Positions 41,835 through 53,050 of a stretch of DNA of 64,000 nucleotides are shown here, piece by piece. The position numbers and the translations under genes were made by a program. A model generated the notes under the pieces. That model saw only the letters and a program-made list of their open reading frames with translations. It made no database searches and had not been told where the DNA came from. The first letter of the stretch is position 1; the number at the start of each line of letters is the position of its first letter. The stretch spans positions 2,148,643-2,212,642 of the forward strand of contig NZ_CP133261.1 of NCBI RefSeq assembly GCF_030931715.1, given 5' to 3'. Origin of the DNA: Tissierella sp. MB52-C2 (GTDB lineage: Bacteria; Bacillota; Clostridia; Tissierellales; Tissierellaceae).

Positions 41835-44477
41835 CTATTTCAGATAGTACTCGTATGTTGACATACCTACAACCTTAAAACCTATCCAATCATATCCTTC
41901 ATTGTTAAGTTTTGAGATGAAATCTTGCATAAATGCCATTACTGATTGAGATATAAACCTAATACCATTCTCATTACATATTTCTTGTATCTCAGAATCT
42001 GTATAAGAAGATGCTCTTAAGAATAACTCTAGTATTCTTTTCTCTTTCTTACTTAAACCATTACTGTCTATATAGTTTTCTATTTGTTCTTTAACTGATT
42101 TAGGAATTTCCCTTGCCTCATTTTGAGCAATATCCATATTTAAGCCAACATCATCCAAACTAATTTGTTCTACTACCTCAGGAGTATATTTCTTTATTAC
42201 TTTTTCATCATTTTTCTCTATAACTATTACAGGTACTAGTAATTCTTGAAGCGATATTCCTCCATGGTGAAATTTAGTACCTCCACTAACTGGAAACACA
42301 TTTATTCCCCTTGGAAAATTAAAATATAAATCTCCATCATAATTAGAGGAGTAGGCACTCTTAGTTATATAGTTTCCGTCTACCTTTTTTCTTGAAATAG
42401 TATATCTTCGTTTCTTTACAACATTATCCATATCCTTTGAAATATCAACCTTCATCCATTCCTCTAGCCCAGAAGTTAATATGAAGCCATGATCTGCAAC
42501 AACAACTATTTTTTCAATATCAATCTGTACCAATTTCTTTATTGCACTTTGTATCTTATTGAGCAATCCGGGAAACATCTGAATGTTGCTATCTTCAATG
42601 TGACCAGCCTCATCGATTTCATTTGAAAAAATTAATATTCTATCCTTTTTTTCAAATTCATTCTTTAAACTATTTATTGGAATATCTACAATTTCATTTA
42701 AGTTCTTAACTACTCCATCGCCATCAGATATTTCTAAGAAATACTTTACACGTTCCGATTTATTATTTAATGGATAATTAAGGTTTCCGTCTGTTATTTT
42801 AACCGAATCATTCTCTTCATTTAGGCTAAGTTTTGTATAACCGTTAGGTAACAAACTAGCCATTCCGAATTCCGTAACTGTTGGTATAGAAGAAATAATT
42901 GGTGTGATTGTTTTATGTTTAATTTCATTAAGCATTGAGAATATTTCTTTTCCCATTTCATATCTTAAAGCATCTACTATTACTACTGCTGTCTTCTTAT
43001 CAGAGTTTGATACATATTTAGACCAAAAATCTAATTGTATATCTGTCTTAAATTCATAATCGTGTTTACTCTCAATAATATTAGATATTTCTTCATTTAA
43101 GGGTTTAAGATATTGGTAATAATATCTCTTGTCCACAAAGTTTAGAAGTTGAGATATAAAATCATCAATCAAAGTGTAATCTTCTTGAATTTTCCTATAC
43201 AATAAGTCTATCTTCCACCAACTTTTAGTTTCATAAAGAGAAATTATATTATCTATGTTATTATCTATTATTTTAAACTCTTCTTCAAATATATAAATCA
43301 TGTTTATTAACTGAAATATATTATTAAGGATATTCCATTTATTAAATATCTTTGATTTAGAAAAATAGTATCTTCTCCTAATATCTACAAATACATTTAG
43401 ATCTTTTAATTGGCTCCTCAGTGATTCTATATCTATACCATTTTCACTTTCGCTATATTGATAACTTTTTTGCTCTTCCTTCACATATAAACCATTTAAA
43501 TATCCCAATAAATCTTCTTTTATTAAATGTGGATCCTGAACCCCTTTAAATATCTGAATCTCTAATTTTTTATATAAAATTTCCTCTATACCATATAGAT
43601 ATTCAATAGCAAATAACTCGTCAACTTCCATTTCATTAAGTACATCAATCATATGTTTTTCAGAAACCTTTTTAGAGTACTCAACAAACTTTTCTCTATA
43701 AACTTCATGATTAGCCCATGTTTCTAGAAGTTGAACACAATTCATTATTTTATTAGTATTTGATAATCTAATTCCAAAAGGTCTTATATCTTTATTTCTA
43801 CTTTTCTGGATCAACTCACTTTGGAATAAACTATCTGCAATGTATTCAACAACTTTAGCCTTTGACTCAAAGTTTGATACGTTAATACCATACTCTAAAG
43901 AGAGGAACTCAAAAAATTTATCTTTAATTCTTGCCTCTTCAAGAATAGATTCATACTTATCTGTTTCACAAATATATTTAAGTATTGTATATTCTTTACT
44001 AATATCAACATATCCAAATCCATTAGTTAAGACAATGTCATCTAGTGTTTCTTGATTAAGGCTTCTAATGACACTTTCAGGTATTACATCCCATAATCTT
44101 TTCAATATATTTAGGCGTTCTTCCAGTGTTGATATGTCAAATTGTCCAAAATCTATCCTGTGATTTTTTTCTAAGATATCTTTTACTGACGCAATATATG
44201 TGTCTCCAAAATATTCAAACTCAGTTAAAAAACCCTGCTTATTCTCTACATTAGAATATATAAGCCACTTTTTTGTAAGTTCACTATCAGCCAATAGGAT
44301 TTTGTAGCGGAGTTCAATAAAACTGCCTTCATAGGCAATTTTATTGACTCCTTGTTCATCAAATAAATTAAACTCTTGTAAAAATTCATTCTGCCAATCA
44401 TACCATATAACAATATTAGAGTTCTTAAATTTTTCCCTTATCTCTGCTTGAATCAATTTATAAAATGGTGTTTTCAT
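41835..44477 (-). CDS. pglZ: BREX phosphatase-like protein PglZ
   Basis: Defining BREX component of the alkaline phosphatase superfamily. The PglZ domain is in the second half: AVVIVDALRYEMGKEI (about 495-510) and VVVADHGFILTSG (about 655-668) hold metal ligands. The N-terminal half is mixed alpha with coiled parts; the C-terminal 100 residues look like a winged-helix tail. 880 residues. Its ATG overlaps the pglX stop codon (TAATG). Confidence 0.93.
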   Translation of the reverse strand: MKTPFYKLIQAEIREKFKNSNIVIWYDWQNEFLQEFNLFDEQGVNKIAYEGSFIELRYKILLADSELTKKWLIYSNVENKQGFLTEFEYFGDTYIASVKDILEKNHRIDFGQFDISTLEERLNILKRLWDVIPESVIRSLNQETLDDIVLTNGFGYVDISKEYTILKYICETDKYESILEEARIKDKFFEFLSLEYGINVSNFESKAKVVEYIADSLFQSELIQKSRNKDIRPFGIRLSNTNKIMNCVQLLETWANHEVYREKFVEYSKKVSEKHMIDVLNEMEVDELFAIEYLYGIEEILYKKLEIQIFKGVQDPHLIKEDLLGYLNGLYVKEEQKSYQYSESENGIDIESLRSQLKDLNVFVDIRRRYYFSKSKIFNKWNILNNIFQLINMIYIFEEEFKIIDNNIDNIISLYETKSWWKIDLLYRKIQEDYTLIDDFISQLLNFVDKRYYYQYLKPLNEEISNIIESKHDYEFKTDIQLDFWSKYVSNSDKKTAVVIVDALRYEMGKEIFSMLNEIKHKTITPIISSIPTVTEFGMASLLPNGYTKLSLNEENDSVKITDGNLNYPLNNKSERVKYFLEISDGDGVVKNLNEIVDIPINSLKNEFEKKDRILIFSNEIDEAGHIEDSNIQMFPGLLNKIQSAIKKLVQIDIEKIVVVADHGFILTSGLEEWMKVDISKDMDNVVKKRRYTISRKKVDGNYITKSAYSSNYDGDLYFNFPRGINVFPVSGGTKFHHGGISLQELLVPVIVIEKNDEKVIKKYTPEVVEQISLDDVGLNMDIAQNEAREIPKSVKEQIENYIDSNGLSKKEKRILELFLRASSYTDSEIQEICNENGIRFISQSVMAFMQDFISKLNNEGYDWIGFKVVGMSTYEYYLK

Positions 44478-47400
44478 TACGTTCCTACCTCTTCATAGTA
44501 GTTATCTCTTTCTCTCTTAGTTGCTACTGGGGCTGATAGTATAGGTTCTATAGGTATTATATTGTACAATACCCCTTCATCTATATTGGGTTTGTATGGC
44601 AATATCTCCATTATCTTCTTATCTAAAATGCTTAGATCTTCTAATTTTGCTTCTAAGTCACTACATTTATCTTTGACATCTTTTTCTTTACTCTTATCAC
44701 CGTTAGTCCTTGCCTCAATTAATTGATTGGTATAATACTCTAAATCTTCCTCGTATCTATCAATCATTTGACTTAAATAGATGCTCTTAACTTTATATAA
44801 AGTATCATCGTCTAGTTTATGATAGTATACAAAACAATTAAAAGTTTTCTTAGGGCTACAAATATGCCAGTATATTGGACGTTTTTTATAACTTCTAGAA
44901 TGATTTTTAAAGAAATCATTAATAATATATTTTTCAAGAGTTGTACCAAGAATCTCTTCAATTTCTTCAAAAGTATTATCAGAATTTTCTACACCAAAAT
45001 ATTTCCCAATAATAATATATATCTGTTCTATAATATCTTTTTCTAAATAGATCGAAGAATTGACTGGAACAATACCATCATCTATAGACTTTATATCATT
45101 ATTCCATCTATCAAATATGCATCCAATTAAAATACTTATAATGTTTTCTAGTTCCTTCTTTATTGCCTTATCTCCATATAATTTTTCTTCTATTCTTTTT
45201 TTGATTAAAATATCCTTTCTTAAATTTAACTTTTTACTTACTAGATTATAATTTGGATTATTGTCTTCATTTATCAATTTGATGTAATCAGACTTATCTA
45301 CATCGATATTATTATTTACTCCATTTTCCTCTTCAATAAATTCAACTTCATCTTCGCTTATCTTGTATGTATCATAGACTAATCTATTAATTATTTCATC
45401 CCTATTGTATACATCTAAATCAATCTTATCTTTTATATTAAGAAAATTTAAAATAGTCATCTCCATAGAGTCAGAAAGTAACTTTATTATATTTTCAAAA
45501 TTGAAATATCTAGATATTTCTATAAGAGAGTATTTATGCCTTAAATCCTCAATGTTTTCTAATACATTTTTTTTAATTATATTATTGTTTTCCAAACTAA
45601 ACTTCTTAATAGGCAACCGATTTACATCTCCAACTTGACAATGATTAGTCGGATTTATAACATTTAAAAAGTAGATTATTAAGTTTGAATTCATTAAGCC
45701 TAATAAAAAGAAATTATCAACACCTTTTTTAGGAAATATACCTGGTTTATCATCTTCGATTATAGTGTTTTCGTGAAGATATTTGGCACTAAAATTGGCA
45801 CCGTATGGTGATCTGGGATAATACATGCCTTCAGTATTAAAGTAGTTTATACCTGTATAACCTCCCTTGCTTTTATAAAATTCTATAGCATTTTCAGAAA
45901 AATCTACCACTGTATTATCTAAAGATACATATCTGTCTCCACCAGGTATTTGGTTAATCCATTTCCATTTTTCGTAGTTATTAACTTCCCAATAAAATCT
46001 AATATATTTATAATTAGCATATGTACTTATCCCTCTTTGGACGTGTGCATATTCTTTGTAGTTAGATTTTAAAAAATAATTTAATATATTCTCAGATAAT
46101 TTATAGGTAAAAGGATACCCTTTTATTATTTTAAACTTTTCTTGATTTATTTGATATTCTTTTATCCCTTCTGTTATATTTGGATAGTCTGCCCGATTTT
46201 CACAACTAGTTATATCCACAAACTCAGACTTTAAATTTTCTTGTTTAGTTTTATTTAGTGTAAACATTACACTATTAACCTTCTCACCTGTAAGTTCTTC
46301 AAATATTCCAGTTCCTAGATGAACAACCTTTTCTATTTGATTAAATTCTAATATGTTTTTTCTAAGATCTTTATACTTAGGAGTAAACATAAATCCATGT
46401 TGAACAATCATACCTAATATCCCATTTTCATTCAAAAATTCTTCGCATCTCATTATAAATGCCGAATATAAATCTTCACTGCCTGCATTATAATTACTTA
46501 TTATAAAGTTCTTTAATTTTATATCCATATTTCCAATACCCATATACGGAGGGTTAGTAACTACTACATCATAGCCTGTTTTTTGCATGAATATATTTAC
46601 AAGTTTGATTGATTTTGTAGCCTCAGTGGCAAATAGTTGTCTTGATATATCATTGGCTTTAATTGCCTCACTATAAATGGCATTCAAACTGTCCATAAGT
46701 TCTCTTTCTTCCTTGGTAAAGTCTCGCTGAGATTTATACTCGTCAAAAGAAATGGTTTGGTCTTCTAGTAAATTTTCTTGACCTTTAGTTTGCTTCTTCT
46801 TTGTTCTTTTCGCTTTACTTAATTCCTTCCTTGCAATTCTGTTCTTAAATTCCTCAAACAATGGAAATAATTTCTTTTCTGGTTGAATAAGGCTCCCTTT
46901 AAGCCTTACATCTTCAAATTCTTCATAAATAATTTCTATCATTTTTAATATTGTCTTATTGTTTTTATGTTTTTCTTTTAAATCTTCCAATCTACTTCCG
47001 TTTAACAAAATTGCATCAGCACATACCAAATTAACTGAAAGTTTACCTTTAGTATTTGTGTTATAACCATTTTCTTTTAGATAAGTCTTAGTTTTTATAA
47101 ATAATATTAACCCTGTCAATTGAACTGCTCTTAAATCTATATCTATACCATGAATGTTATTTTCTAATATTTTATAAGGTATTTCCTCTATTGTATATTT
47201 TCCTTCTTCTAAATACATCTCAAAAAATACATCGTATGCTCTTACTAAGAAGTGTCCACTTCCACAACAAGGATCTATAAGTTTAATGTCTTCAACATTT
47301 TTTTTGTCCCTTAATCCATTCTTCATTTCAGAATATACTTTATAAAGAGAATTATCTATTATCCAATTCACAACCCAATCTGGAGTAAATATTTGAGTTG

Positions 47401-48091
47401 TTGCTGGAACTTCATCTACGCTGATGAAAAAGTCTTTTTGATCCTGCCTTGTATAGATCTCACTTTTTTCTATGGAATTAAAATATTGATAAATCCAACC
47501 TATGATTTCATCCTGTCTCCATGATTCCTCATCAATATTGGAGCATAAAAGTTCTATTACTTTTAATAAACTTGTACTTGATGGAGTTACGAAGGAATAT
47601 TCATCCTCCGTATTAAACAACATCTTTATCTCCTCACTGATTTCTTCAAACATTATATTTAAGAGATAGGCTAATCCTCCATCCATTTCATACTTACAAT
47701 ATTCTCTTGCAACTTCATAGAATCTTGACCCAATAAATGATCTATTACCATATTCACCTCTAGGTATTAAAATTTCATCAATAAGACCTCTGACTTCCAT
47801 TACCCTAAGTGCTGCTAAACGATTAAGATAGGTGTATGAAACTTCCTTTATATACTCTATAACGGCTTTGTCTTTCTCAAATCCACCTTTTTTAAGTTTT
47901 TCAATTGCTTTTTCTATATTCTTTCTGTTCTTCTCTTGTTTCTCAGTTAAATTTTTTAAATCCCTTAAATTAACCCAGTCTTTATTAATATAAATACCAT
48001 AATTTATTAAAACCTGTTCTATATCTTCTTCTAATATGTCTCTACACTCAAGAATAGTAGACTTAATAGACTTCTTTTGTTCTGCATTCAA
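44477..48091 (-). CDS. pglX: BREX adenine-specific DNA methyltransferase PglX
   Basis: Methylates host DNA at N6-adenine in a fixed non-palindromic site to mark self. SAM motif I is DPCCGSGHFLVRAYDVFFE (about 275), catalytic motif NPPYMG (about 513). Target recognition and coiled-coil regions fill 600-1204. 1204 residues equals typical PglX. The frame is intact, with no sign of the phase-variable tracts known in some pglX genes. It is separated from brxC by 11 bases. Confidence 0.95.
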   Translation of the reverse strand: MNAEQKKSIKSTILECRDILEEDIEQVLINYGIYINKDWVNLRDLKNLTEKQEKNRKNIEKAIEKLKKGGFEKDKAVIEYIKEVSYTYLNRLAALRVMEVRGLIDEILIPRGEYGNRSFIGSRFYEVAREYCKYEMDGGLAYLLNIMFEEISEEIKMLFNTEDEYSFVTPSSTSLLKVIELLCSNIDEESWRQDEIIGWIYQYFNSIEKSEIYTRQDQKDFFISVDEVPATTQIFTPDWVVNWIIDNSLYKVYSEMKNGLRDKKNVEDIKLIDPCCGSGHFLVRAYDVFFEMYLEEGKYTIEEIPYKILENNIHGIDIDLRAVQLTGLILFIKTKTYLKENGYNTNTKGKLSVNLVCADAILLNGSRLEDLKEKHKNNKTILKMIEIIYEEFEDVRLKGSLIQPEKKLFPLFEEFKNRIARKELSKAKRTKKKQTKGQENLLEDQTISFDEYKSQRDFTKEERELMDSLNAIYSEAIKANDISRQLFATEATKSIKLVNIFMQKTGYDVVVTNPPYMGIGNMDIKLKNFIISNYNAGSEDLYSAFIMRCEEFLNENGILGMIVQHGFMFTPKYKDLRKNILEFNQIEKVVHLGTGIFEELTGEKVNSVMFTLNKTKQENLKSEFVDITSCENRADYPNITEGIKEYQINQEKFKIIKGYPFTYKLSENILNYFLKSNYKEYAHVQRGISTYANYKYIRFYWEVNNYEKWKWINQIPGGDRYVSLDNTVVDFSENAIEFYKSKGGYTGINYFNTEGMYYPRSPYGANFSAKYLHENTIIEDDKPGIFPKKGVDNFFLLGLMNSNLIIYFLNVINPTNHCQVGDVNRLPIKKFSLENNNIIKKNVLENIEDLRHKYSLIEISRYFNFENIIKLLSDSMEMTILNFLNIKDKIDLDVYNRDEIINRLVYDTYKISEDEVEFIEEENGVNNNIDVDKSDYIKLINEDNNPNYNLVSKKLNLRKDILIKKRIEEKLYGDKAIKKELENIISILIGCIFDRWNNDIKSIDDGIVPVNSSIYLEKDIIEQIYIIIGKYFGVENSDNTFEEIEEILGTTLEKYIINDFFKNHSRSYKKRPIYWHICSPKKTFNCFVYYHKLDDDTLYKVKSIYLSQMIDRYEEDLEYYTNQLIEARTNGDKSKEKDVKDKCSDLEAKLEDLSILDKKIMEILPYKPNIDEGVLYNIIPIEPILSAPVATKRERDNYYEEVGT

Positions 48092-48102
48092 CGAACTCCC
48101 CC

Positions 48103-51100
48103 CTATTCAATCATTATGCTGTTTCCAGCACTAATCTCTTCCATTAATTGTTTCTCAATTTTTTTCAGATAGTCTTTAAGAGACTTCGGACTTTGAATAA
48201 GTACGTTTTTAGGAAAATTGCTTGTACTTAGATACTTAATTACTGGTTTTGGAACTTCAACCTCATCTTCTTCCATTTCTTCTTCAATTTGCTTGTTAAG
48301 ATACTCATATAACTTATCTATGGCTTTTTCATTATAAACATCTACTGCATCTATAATTGTTTTCATATCCCTAATAAATGTTCTACAACTAGGACATGGA
48401 ATCTCTAATTTAGAAATATTATGAGAACATAATTTGTCAGAAAATGTACTTAATATGTCTCCTTTTGCTATTTCACTTTTCAGATTTAAGAAACTCTTAT
48501 TCTTGCTCATTTCTTCTATTTTCTCATTATAAAGTTTATATAGAGTTTCATGAGTTTCTATATATTCTTTTACATATGGATCATAGAGTTTATAAAAATC
48601 ATCTCTAACAGTAGGCCATGAATCTATAAATGCTTCACTTTTTAAATCCTTCATTATTTGGGCATATATTTTTTCTTTAATTTCTATATCCTCATCATTG
48701 CGATCTAGTTCTATTATCCATACATTGTTTAAGAAATACTTCATTTTCTTATATTCTTTTAAGTTCCCATTATCAATAAAATTCTTTAATTTCTCATATT
48801 TTGATAAGAAGGTTCCATATTCTGAGGCTTTTTGAACAAAGTTGTTTATAGTTTCACCTTGTGTCTTTGACTTTAATATAGTGTTGAAAATCTCATCTAA
48901 CTTATCTATTGAATCTTTAAATGCTAAATTATTGCTAGATATTATTTCTTTTATTGCTGAAATATCATTTCTATAGTCAATTAATATATTTCTCGTATTG
49001 CTATATAACTCAACTAAGGTATCTTCAGATCTTTTGTCAAACATATTCATTAAAATATCCTGACATTTTTGTCTAGTGGATGCGTCAACTACTACTGCTA
49101 ATTTGAATATTGCTTTTCTAAAATTAGGCTCATTTTCAAATATATCTCTTACTCCTGATTGATTGTAGTCAAGAAAATCTTTGCCTTCGTAATTAAGTTC
49201 TATATTTCCATTTTTAAATAGTAAGGCCGTAAAAAGCCGTACTGCATCTGAGGCCCAGCCATATGGCTCATTATCAAATACACTTAATAAATCCTTACCA
49301 ATACATTGTCCATATTTATTTTTCAAGGTTTTTATTTCATTTAAAACTTCTTTTAATACAGCAGATTCTGCATTTACATTGGTGTCCTGTATTAGATTTA
49401 ATCCACTTAAATCTATAGATAATTGATTTCCTTTAAATACACTCTGTATATCTTCTTTTGTTATCTTAACACCTACTGTATCAAATCTATGATAGACTTT
49501 TGGTATTGCTAGATTAGCAATATCTTCAAATATGGATTTTAAATCATTTTTATCTGGTGTAGGAAATTCCTTTCCTTGATATATATAGGTACCATCAATA
49601 AAAGACTTTTTAATCTTCTCTTTTATATCTTCATCTAACTTTATATTCTTTTGTTCTTCTTTTCTTAAAAAATAACTCTTATCTTCGTCCGAACTCCATT
49701 TTCTTCTATATTCATCTATTATTTTATTAAAGATCAAATATTGCTGCATATCTTCATCAATTGAATTATCATACTTTGCATACCAATATATATTTCTACT
49801 ATCTCCAATACTTTTCATTAGATGCTGTTGTTTTCTCAATTCATCTGAAGATTGCATCACACTATTTAAATTAAGACTTACTAGACCCCTACTATTCCTT
49901 ACCTCATCATCTATAGTTAGTTGTATATCAAATGGTCTAATATTTTTGTAATTTATTCTTGTTATGGTAAATATGCCATCGATTACTTCTTTTACTTTTT
50001 TATTTATATCTCTAACTCCAATTTCATTTAATCTAGAAATTGCTTCTTGCCTAAAACTCTGCTCCTCAGGCGCTATGAACTTATAGTTTCCATGGGCATC
50101 TTTTTCCACATATCCATGCCTGTATAATATATCTAGACTTGATTTAACCTCTTCTAAAATATCAATAAAGTCTGCATCTACATTGTTTATAAGTAATTTT
50201 GCAATAGTATCTATGTCTTTTTGTAATTTATCATCATTGTCTAATAGATAAAGCACTTTTAAAATCTTTACTAATAATTCTCCATTATTTGGGTCCAGTT
50301 GTTCCGCTTCTTTAATACTTATTTGAATTTGATCATCTATAAATTCTTTTGCCTGTTCAAAGAACATATCTAAAGTAACTAATTCACCAATATTCTTCTC
50401 TTTCACATTAACATTACTGTCAATAAGTATCCCTTGAGTTGCTTTAATCATACTTCTGTTAGTTCCACCTAGTTTCTTGTTAACTTTTGAATTTGAGATT
50501 ACATTATAGTAAATAGGCTGAATTAGTCTTATATGATAAGGAAGAAAAGGATAAGTATCTATAAAATCTTCTTTATTTAGTTTAGGCATATACCTTTTAA
50601 AATCTTTGAACTCTAAGATAGATGATAACTTTCCTTTATTACTCTCATATAATCTATCAATATCTTTTACTACGTCTGACTTTTTCTTTAAGACTCTTTC
50701 ATTTATAACCTTATCTAAGTTTTCTGGAGTTAAATGTATTCTTACTTCAAATCTATCTATTACTTTATTTACCTCATCCTCAGTCTTTAAATACTGCTCT
50801 GTTATTTGTTCTAATTTGTTTTGTGAAGATACTGCAAACCATAGTTTGCCTTTACCTTTTCTTGCAAATGTACTTTCTATGGCTTGTAAATATCCTATTA
50901 CCTCTGGATTTGCTGAAATGTATTGACCTATTTCATCTACGATTACAAATAATCTATTATTTAGCCCATTCTGTTTGTCTAGTTCGTCAACATACTTACA
51001 TAACTCATCTGCCAAAATAGACGCAGAAATACTTTTACTTCTCTTAAGGTCTTCTATATAATCTTTTGCTATTGATTCCGTGGGAATTTGCTCCGGTAAT

Positions 51101-51729
51101 ACCCTAACTAGTGCTCTTTGGATATAGTTTTGACCTATTCTTGTTGGCCTTATATCCTCCCATTTTCTATTACTCATTTCTTCAATGGTTTGTACAAATT
51201 CTTCATACTTTCCTTCATCAGATAGTTCTTTTTCCATCTCTGCTACCCAAAGTTTCCCAGTATAAAATCCTCTCTTGCTTAGCCATTGTTTATAAATAGT
51301 TTGCTCTATAGGCTCAACTTTGCCTTCTAATTTTGCTGCTTCTTCTAAGATGTCGAACATTACTACAGTAGTTTTATAAGTTTCATTTATTTTTTCTATA
51401 TAGTTTTTTAAAGTATTTGTTTCGTCTCTTCTAATAAAAATATCTGCAGCAGAAGAATCATCAAATTGATGGTTTTCTAGTAAGTAACCAAATATCTTTA
51501 AGAAATGTGATTTACCTGAGCCAAACCATCCTGATATCCAATATCCAACTTTGTTTTTATCATTAAGATATTTATCCAAACACTTCTTAAAATGTTCTCT
51601 TAATTGGTCTGTAATAACGTACTCCTGTAATTCTTGTTTAGCCACATTTACATCGTCTTCTTGTACCTTAATTACCGGATTTATGTATCTTTCTATAGGA
51701 TCCCTAAATAAATCTTTAATTATTATCAT
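48103..51729 (-). CDS. brxC: BREX P-loop ATPase BrxC
   Basis: Large AAA+-like ATPase, essential in studied BREX systems, with Walker A ISGWFGSGKSHF (65-76) and Walker B LFVIVDEIGQYI. DUF499-type core, then a long helical C-terminal region with CPSC near 1090 that may bind zinc with a distal cysteine/histidine. 1208 residues, as expected. It follows brxB by 15 bases. Confidence 0.94.
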   Translation of the reverse strand: MIIIKDLFRDPIERYINPVIKVQEDDVNVAKQELQEYVITDQLREHFKKCLDKYLNDKNKVGYWISGWFGSGKSHFLKIFGYLLENHQFDDSSAADIFIRRDETNTLKNYIEKINETYKTTVVMFDILEEAAKLEGKVEPIEQTIYKQWLSKRGFYTGKLWVAEMEKELSDEGKYEEFVQTIEEMSNRKWEDIRPTRIGQNYIQRALVRVLPEQIPTESIAKDYIEDLKRSKSISASILADELCKYVDELDKQNGLNNRLFVIVDEIGQYISANPEVIGYLQAIESTFARKGKGKLWFAVSSQNKLEQITEQYLKTEDEVNKVIDRFEVRIHLTPENLDKVINERVLKKKSDVVKDIDRLYESNKGKLSSILEFKDFKRYMPKLNKEDFIDTYPFLPYHIRLIQPIYYNVISNSKVNKKLGGTNRSMIKATQGILIDSNVNVKEKNIGELVTLDMFFEQAKEFIDDQIQISIKEAEQLDPNNGELLVKILKVLYLLDNDDKLQKDIDTIAKLLINNVDADFIDILEEVKSSLDILYRHGYVEKDAHGNYKFIAPEEQSFRQEAISRLNEIGVRDINKKVKEVIDGIFTITRINYKNIRPFDIQLTIDDEVRNSRGLVSLNLNSVMQSSDELRKQQHLMKSIGDSRNIYWYAKYDNSIDEDMQQYLIFNKIIDEYRRKWSSDEDKSYFLRKEEQKNIKLDEDIKEKIKKSFIDGTYIYQGKEFPTPDKNDLKSIFEDIANLAIPKVYHRFDTVGVKITKEDIQSVFKGNQLSIDLSGLNLIQDTNVNAESAVLKEVLNEIKTLKNKYGQCIGKDLLSVFDNEPYGWASDAVRLFTALLFKNGNIELNYEGKDFLDYNQSGVRDIFENEPNFRKAIFKLAVVVDASTRQKCQDILMNMFDKRSEDTLVELYSNTRNILIDYRNDISAIKEIISSNNLAFKDSIDKLDEIFNTILKSKTQGETINNFVQKASEYGTFLSKYEKLKNFIDNGNLKEYKKMKYFLNNVWIIELDRNDEDIEIKEKIYAQIMKDLKSEAFIDSWPTVRDDFYKLYDPYVKEYIETHETLYKLYNEKIEEMSKNKSFLNLKSEIAKGDILSTFSDKLCSHNISKLEIPCPSCRTFIRDMKTIIDAVDVYNEKAIDKLYEYLNKQIEEEMEEDEVEVPKPVIKYLSTSNFPKNVLIQSPKSLKDYLKKIEKQLMEEISAGNSIMIE

Positions 51730-51744
51730 ACTCTTGACCCCTTT

Positions 51745-52287
51745 CTATATTATTAAAGCCCTAAGGGCAGTTTCCTTATATTCGTCCAATAGTGTTACTG
51801 AGAATCTGTCATAACTCCCCGGATAAAAGAATACGACTGGAATTTGAACTCTTCCTTCTAAATAAGATAGTAATCTTATAAAGTTAAAGTATATAGCCGT
51901 TGCCCCTACTCTAGTCACCAATATTCTTCCTTTAGGACCTATTTCTTTTGCCTTGGATATGAAGTGAGACCTTACTTTTTCTAATAAAAATTCTCCTAAT
52001 TCCTCTACCATGTCAATGTCTTCTTCTATCTTTTCTAATTGGATAATGCCCTCTATAGTCTCGTATTCCTCTATAATATCAAATAAAAGTTGCTCCATAT
52101 TTATCAATTCTATATGAAACGCTTCTATTTCCTGTTGCAATTTGTTTATTATATACATAACATCCTTATGTTCCTCTTTTTCATATGGACAAATGACAAA
52201 AGGAACTCCTGAATGTCGTACCCAAGCAAGGCTATCATTATTGATTAACTCTGTTATCTTAGTGTATTTCTCCATTAACGTAGCCAT
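51745..52287 (-). CDS. brxB: BREX protein BrxB
   Basis: DUF1788 family, about 180 residues, small alpha/beta protein with unknown activity but needed for BREX. Visible hallmarks are WVRHSGVPFVICPYE near the start and IPVVFFYPGSYD near the end. AAGGAGAT lies ahead of the ATG, which is 29 bases inside brxA. Confidence 0.92.
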   Translation of the reverse strand: MATLMEKYTKITELINNDSLAWVRHSGVPFVICPYEKEEHKDVMYIINKLQQEIEAFHIELINMEQLLFDIIEEYETIEGIIQLEKIEEDIDMVEELGEFLLEKVRSHFISKAKEIGPKGRILVTRVGATAIYFNFIRLLSYLEGRVQIPVVFFYPGSYDRFSVTLLDEYKETALRALII

Positions 52288-53050
52288 CTATTATCTCCTT
52301 CATAGTTTTATATTTATATATTAAAGTTTTAGGTTCTTCTCTTCCAAAGTCTAAAACTCCATTTCTATATGCTTCTTCAAGTAACATATGAATGTCGCTT
52401 TCTAATAACAAAAACAAATGTAAATCCTTGCATTTATATACATCTTCTGTAGTTTTAATATTATCTTTATTCATATATAAAACATAGTAAAAAATTATTG
52501 ATGGAATAAATGGTTTATTAAATGTAGGTCTTTTTCTACTATCAATAAAACCAAATTCCTTTAATACTCCCATCATACCTGAACGTACATCGTTAATGGT
52601 CCTTTCTGACCATTTAGATACATTTTCATCTTTATCAGCAAGACCTAAAATAAACTCTGTAGTGTCCGCTGAAGATATCCCTAAAAAGCCATCTGTATAT
52701 TTTTCATATACTAGATTTGCTATATATTCGTATATGATTCTTTCTTCCTTGCATAAATAGTAGTATAAAAGGAGGTTGATAATACTATCTGAATCAATCT
52801 TTTTCAAAGAATAGATAAACGAAGTTTCTTTATAGCCATCTAATTGATTGTATAAATATCTTTTTCTTAACTCGTAAAATATTGTCTCTGCTCTTCTTTT
52901 TGAAGTTTTCAAGATTAAATTATTATCGAGTACCTCTTTTCTTAAAAGTTCTACATCTTTTAATTCTAGATATTTTTTTAATATTAGTTTTGTGTCTGGT
53001 AGAACTGTACCTACCACTTTAATACTAGATCTGTAATCCTTTGATTCCAT
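52259..53050 (-). CDS. brxA: BREX protein BrxA
   Basis: DUF1819 family, a helical DNA-binding protein of BREX. Pattern LKKYLELKDVELLRKEVLDNNLILKTSKRRAETIFYELRKRYL matches the BrxA N-terminal helical region. At 263 residues it is longer than the Escherichia type 1 protein (about 200). The frame extends to 53104, but the ATG at 53050 has AGAAGGA upstream and overlaps the brxE stop (TAATG), so it is chosen. Confidence 0.88.
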   Translation of the reverse strand: MESKDYRSSIKVVGTVLPDTKLILKKYLELKDVELLRKEVLDNNLILKTSKRRAETIFYELRKRYLYNQLDGYKETSFIYSLKKIDSDSIINLLLYYYLCKEERIIYEYIANLVYEKYTDGFLGISSADTTEFILGLADKDENVSKWSERTINDVRSGMMGVLKEFGFIDSRKRPTFNKPFIPSIIFYYVLYMNKDNIKTTEDVYKCKDLHLFLLLESDIHMLLEEAYRNGVLDFGREEPKTLIYKYKTMKEIIDGYVNGEIH